Below, one piece after another: positions 60,078 through 64,000 of a stretch of DNA of 64,000 bases. The first letter of the stretch is position 1. The number at the start of each line of letters is the position of its first letter. A program made the translations under genes and the position numbers. The DNA is from Torreya grandis (lineage: Eukaryota > Streptophyta > Pinopsida > Cupressales > Taxaceae): positions 912,001-976,000 of the forward strand of contig JARHVA010004093.1 in assembly GCA_037957365.1 (NCBI GenBank). Direction: 5' to 3'. The notes under the pieces are model-generated. The model was not told the origin of the DNA. It did no database searches and saw only the letters and a list, made by a program, of their open reading frames with translations.

Positions 60078-62290
60078 ATGCATTGATTTAGTAGCACAAT
60101 GGCCTTCAAGGAGCCTTTTGGGTAGAAAAGTGTGGTGGATGATCTATTTTTGGTCATAGTTGAACCTATGAAGGCAGCATGATCCTATAAAATTTCCCAT
60201 TACTCCTTGATATGTATTAATGTCATTCACCTAGTTTCAAAAGGTAGTTACATGTTTGAACATGGCCATTACTCATCTAAATTCCACCCTTCATGTCATT
60301 CACAACCCATACAATGAATTCATTCCATATAGTGGGAAAGCAACCTAAAAATTAAACATTTTCAATTGTTTGCTAATATTTATAATGGCTTGGAGATTTT
60401 GATATATGTATTATTATACCTTATATATCCTTCTCACAATGTGAGTAGACCTGCAACACTTATTTCTTAATGTAAATAAAGGTTACCTTTCCATTTAATT
60501 TTAATTCTAATAGCTAGGCTTGCTTGTGTCACTATAAGGATTAAATAATTATTTTTTGGAGATAATTGCATCTATGTATAGTCTAAGAGGCCCTCCAATT
60601 CACTCATGGCCACAAACATTCTTGGGAATCATGAAAATAGACCCAAAATTAGACATTATAAGCCTTTTGCTTCAATCTTTTACCTCACACATGTCAAATT
60701 CCTAGTCAACAAGGGAAATATAGGAATTTTAGGTGTCCTCTTAATGTTCTTAAGGTATTTTAAGGCCATTGGAGTCATTAGGAGTAGTTTATTAGCCATT
60801 GGATTCTCTATGAGGGTTTGGAGTGTTTAGAGTGGCATACCATCTTAACCATGGTTCATAAATCATAGGCCATAGATTTGAAGATTAAGTCCATGAATAT
60901 TGAGTCCAAAAACCCTCTCAAATTTACCTAAAAAAACATGGCCCCATGCATATTTTCCAATGATATCTAAGAATTTTTTTTCTTTGGGCTTCTTCTAAGC
61001 AACTCAGGTATACTTGTAGTCTTAAGGATAATTCATAAAGTTATCCCTTGGATCCAACTCTATCTAATATGGATGAAAATTTAATATTCATCCTAAAATT
61101 TACCAAAGATAAATAGGCCCCATGAACTTCTTCATGTAATATATGAGCATATAAATTTGCTACCTGAGTTGGTAGATTGTGATGGTAGAGTTTGAGTAGG
61201 TTTAACAGGCTAAAAGGGCACTTTATTTTTATTCCCATACTTGTGACACATTTTTAAGACCTATATTATCATTATAAAACATATTATAGCTGCATACATT
61301 CCTGAAGAACTCATCATTTCACAAGAGTGGAGTTGGATGTGTGAGGGCATATGTAAGGTTTTAGGCCTTAATTGCCTAAACTAATAGTCAAGATGCAAGA
61401 CCACATGTAGGCGATTATGTGGCCTCAAATCCTTATTGGCATCTATTCCATTCAAAACCAACCCTTTATATAGTCTCATAATATCATATATATCTATCTC
61501 TTCCATTCCTCCTCTTTATACTTGTTATGACCATCATTATTTTATAAAAGGGTTCTCAAACCAATTGATGTAAATTACCTTGGTAATATGTGTTTCCCCT
61601 TTCCTCATTTCTAATGGAGTTGGAAACCTCATGAAATATATCTATAGATATTTAAACACCCTATTCAGACTTAGGTCTCTATCTTACCTATAACAAATGT
61701 AGTCTTTTGATTATACACATATAGATTTATGTGTGGGGATCTAGACTCAATAGACCCAAAAAGGCCTCTCAACCTTGGAATTACTTTATACTAACTGATA
61801 AGATCATATGAATATTATTATATATCTTTATAATATAATTTTAATTTTTTTAAATTCTCTTTTACCTATTTTTCTTCAAAATAAGTAGGACCTTCTCTCC
61901 ATAGTTTATAGTCCCACTAAGCTACTAGACAGTCCTATAGGTGTGATTTAGAATTTATGAGTTTCAAGATTTGAAATATACTCTATCAAATGAGATATTG
62001 ACCTTTGGTACACACTTTAACTTCATTAATATTCTTTCACAATCAACTTGGCCTTTTACAATTCTACTAACATCCCCATTATTGGGTTGTTCATGGCAAA
62101 TAACCCTAGCTTACCTTTAGGTGAATTTTAGCTAACCTCTTCAATGTGATTAATAAACATATGAGTGTAATGTGAAATTTATATATAGTTTAATATATCT
62201 TATCTATTTTCTAGGTCTCTCATATTAATTCTCACATTTCATTTATACTAGCTCAAGCTTCAAATAATTCAAGGACTCACTATCTATACG
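60078..62290. other. AT-rich intergenic sequence, no gene recognised
   Basis: Contains a 74-codon plus-strand frame at 60606-60830 and a 65-codon minus-strand frame at 61041-61238, neither with a motif, a neighbour or a repeat partner that would support a gene. No repeat structure could be defined. Confidence 0.4.
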
Positions 62291-63134
62291 TGTTGTTGAC
62301 CAAATTTGACCCCAAGTCAAATTTTACCACCCCATATAAATTTAAACTTGTAATATATTCATATCATACTTATATGGTCCCTATAAACCTTCAAATACCT
62401 TATTATAATTAATTAAGGTAATTTTCAATAAGTTAAGGTAATTTCATATTTTGGTCATATAGTGGTCTAAGGGTGTAATTGAGAGAAAATTCATGATAAA
62501 GGTTTGTCATAGGTGATCATGGGTTCATAAATGTCATTCCATGTCTAAAAAATCATCTAAAAATGTTTCATAAGGTTTTGGAATGTTTGAAGACCATTTA
62601 CTAACTTGAAGGGGTTGAAAATAAACTAAAATGTGATTTTTGGATAACTTTGATGTTTATCAAAGTTCACAAACATAAAAATCAATTCTAGACCCTTTCC
62701 AAAGTTCTTGGAGTAGTTACTCAACTTCCACCTCTATCAACTTGTCATAAAAGGTTTGCATATTGGAGTTCAACACCACTTTGAAGAGTTAGAGGAAGTT
62801 TTACAAACATGTTCATGTCATGTGAAAGTGAAAACATTAAAAAGGTGTTATTTTCTATTATATAAGTTATAAAAAGGCTTAGAAGGAATTTTTAGATCCA
62901 AAAAATGTAGAAGATCACTTCTTTCCTTCATAGACCCCTTTACAAGATCACATAGGCATAATTAAATTAGATGGTATATCCGAGAGAGAGAAGGTGGGAG
63001 CATGAATCTTTAAAATTTGACTTTAGTCTTGGTCAAATTAAATTTTTTGGAATTAATTATCATATTCATCTTCTTATCTTTATGAAAAATTGCTAGTAAA
63101 GTAGGGGTCAAAAATTTGCTAGTCAACTATGACA
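62291..63134. repeat. Possible element bounded by imperfect inverted repeats
   Basis: TGTTGTTGACCAAATTTGACCCC (62291-62313) and GGGGTCAAAAATTTGCTAGTCAACTATGACA (63104-63134) are imperfect reverse complements with small indels, 844 bp end to end. Left end TG and right end CA would fit a solo LTR with long inverted ends or a MITE. No flanking target duplication was found, so the call is weak. The left arm contains two TTGAC W-box-like cores. Confidence 0.3.
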
Positions 63135-64000
63135 AGGGTATTTATTTATCTTACAAAACAAATTATGAATTATGATCTACATGAAACTAATGGGAATATA
63201 TTATATTATTTATTTAGATGCATCCCATCTATTAATTATTAATAGTGGTATATTTTTATGTCCTTTTGAAAGCAAAATGGATCTTGTATTACACTATCTA
63301 CAAGTAACTAAAAGTATTTCTATGTTTCTTAGTTTTCTAGGTGTTAAAGTGTACTTTACTGGTTTCTCATAATTTTACTAATCACTCCAAAATATATTCA
63401 TGTCCTTATATTAAATTGAGTATTCTATAAAATATTTAATTATCACTTATTTCATTCACCATTATAGACTGTATATTGTGTGTTCTTTATGTCTACAAGT
63501 TTAGTTATTTTGAATGTTTTTAAATATGTTTTCCAAGGATATTTGGAGTTGTATTATTCATTAAAAATATTTTAATGCAATTGAGGATAATGACCTTCAG
63601 TCATAGCATTCATGTTATACTCTTCAAAGCCTCTAAACTCAAGGTTACATTCTTCAAAATCTCCTAATCTATAGCTCTACAAGTTTATGAAGTTCCATGT
63701 TACTAATGCTTATAAAGGATATAATATAAATATAATGGTGGTGATTCAAATTGAAAAATAAGAATGGATCAATGATAGGCCCAAATTAAACACACACAAT
63801 CAAATTTTCCCTAAACAACCACCTGTAGACTATGTGTGTGTAAATAATGTATGCAAAAAGAATGTGCTTTGAATAGTGGAAAAATAAAAATTTGAACTCC
63901 AAGTAATAAATAAGGTATTAAGATAGAAAAACATTAAACATAATCATAAAAAGGTTTGAGTATTTTTTAGAGGTAATTAAAGGCCTAAATTAAAGACCAC
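63135..64000. other. AT-rich sequence to the window end, no gene
   Basis: A 66-codon plus-strand frame at 63172-63372 is hydrophobic with no recognisable motif. Nothing else supportable. Confidence 0.4.

Overview
The window looks like intergenic DNA of a large plant nuclear genome. It is strongly AT-rich and packed with decayed retroelements of plant-type families: Ty3/gypsy, Ty1/copia and L1-like LINEs with a plant-style RNase H. I found no intact host gene, rRNA, tRNA or CRISPR array. Every open frame that can be interpreted belongs to a transposable element or an element-like unknown ORF. The dense, old, deeply mutated nesting would fit a gymnosperm or another giant plant genome, but the species cannot be told from the sequence.

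Layout. 1-6.2 kb is AT-rich sequence with diverged repeats: a direct-repeat pair, a 308-bp tandem duplication and a ~157-bp tandem array. At 6.28-7.08 kb is a 5'-truncated LINE-like insertion with near-perfect 16-bp target duplications. From about 8.7 to 59.4 kb lies a retroelement nest. Element A (10097-40166, minus strand) is a Ty3/gypsy element with unusually long LTRs (about 5.5-5.7 kb), and a decayed ORF lies upstream of the promoter TATA box in both LTRs. Element B (16911-27920, minus strand) sits inside the integrase of A with exact 5-bp duplications (CTAAC). B encodes gag and protease but no reverse transcriptase or integrase; in their place is a long unknown ORF. A itself interrupts an unknown ORF ('G') that continues on both sides (40366-40167 and 10096-8.9 kb) and ends in a LINE-like 3' tail.

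LINE E (minus strand) runs from about 57.4 kb to 40.4 kb: endonuclease, reverse transcriptase, zinc-finger and RNase H remnants. Its ORF2 is split by element C (43755-55933, plus strand), a decayed Ty1/copia element with 2.9-kb LTRs and a TATTT target duplication. The left LTR of C is in turn interrupted by element D (45166-47314), a LINE derivative that keeps ORF1 and the LINE 3' end but has lost nearly all of ORF2; it has 19-bp target duplications. Beside LINE E is element F (57983-59392), an LTR with its primer-binding site and a duplicated LTR tail but no coding region, flanked by GGGTG. F carries a cluster of ACCGAC (DRE-like) motifs. The rest, 59.4-64 kb, holds an AT microsatellite embedded in a duplication, one weak inverted-repeat structure and otherwise featureless AT-rich DNA.

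The insertion order read from the nesting is: LINE E and ORF G first, then A and C, then B (in A) and D (in C). F cannot be ordered by nesting, but its CpG content and intact ends suggest it is young. Nothing here is likely to encode an active protein today. The main points of interest are the long U3 ORF of A, the replacement ORF of B, and LINE-tailed elements that carry ORF1 or other ORFs without ORF2.
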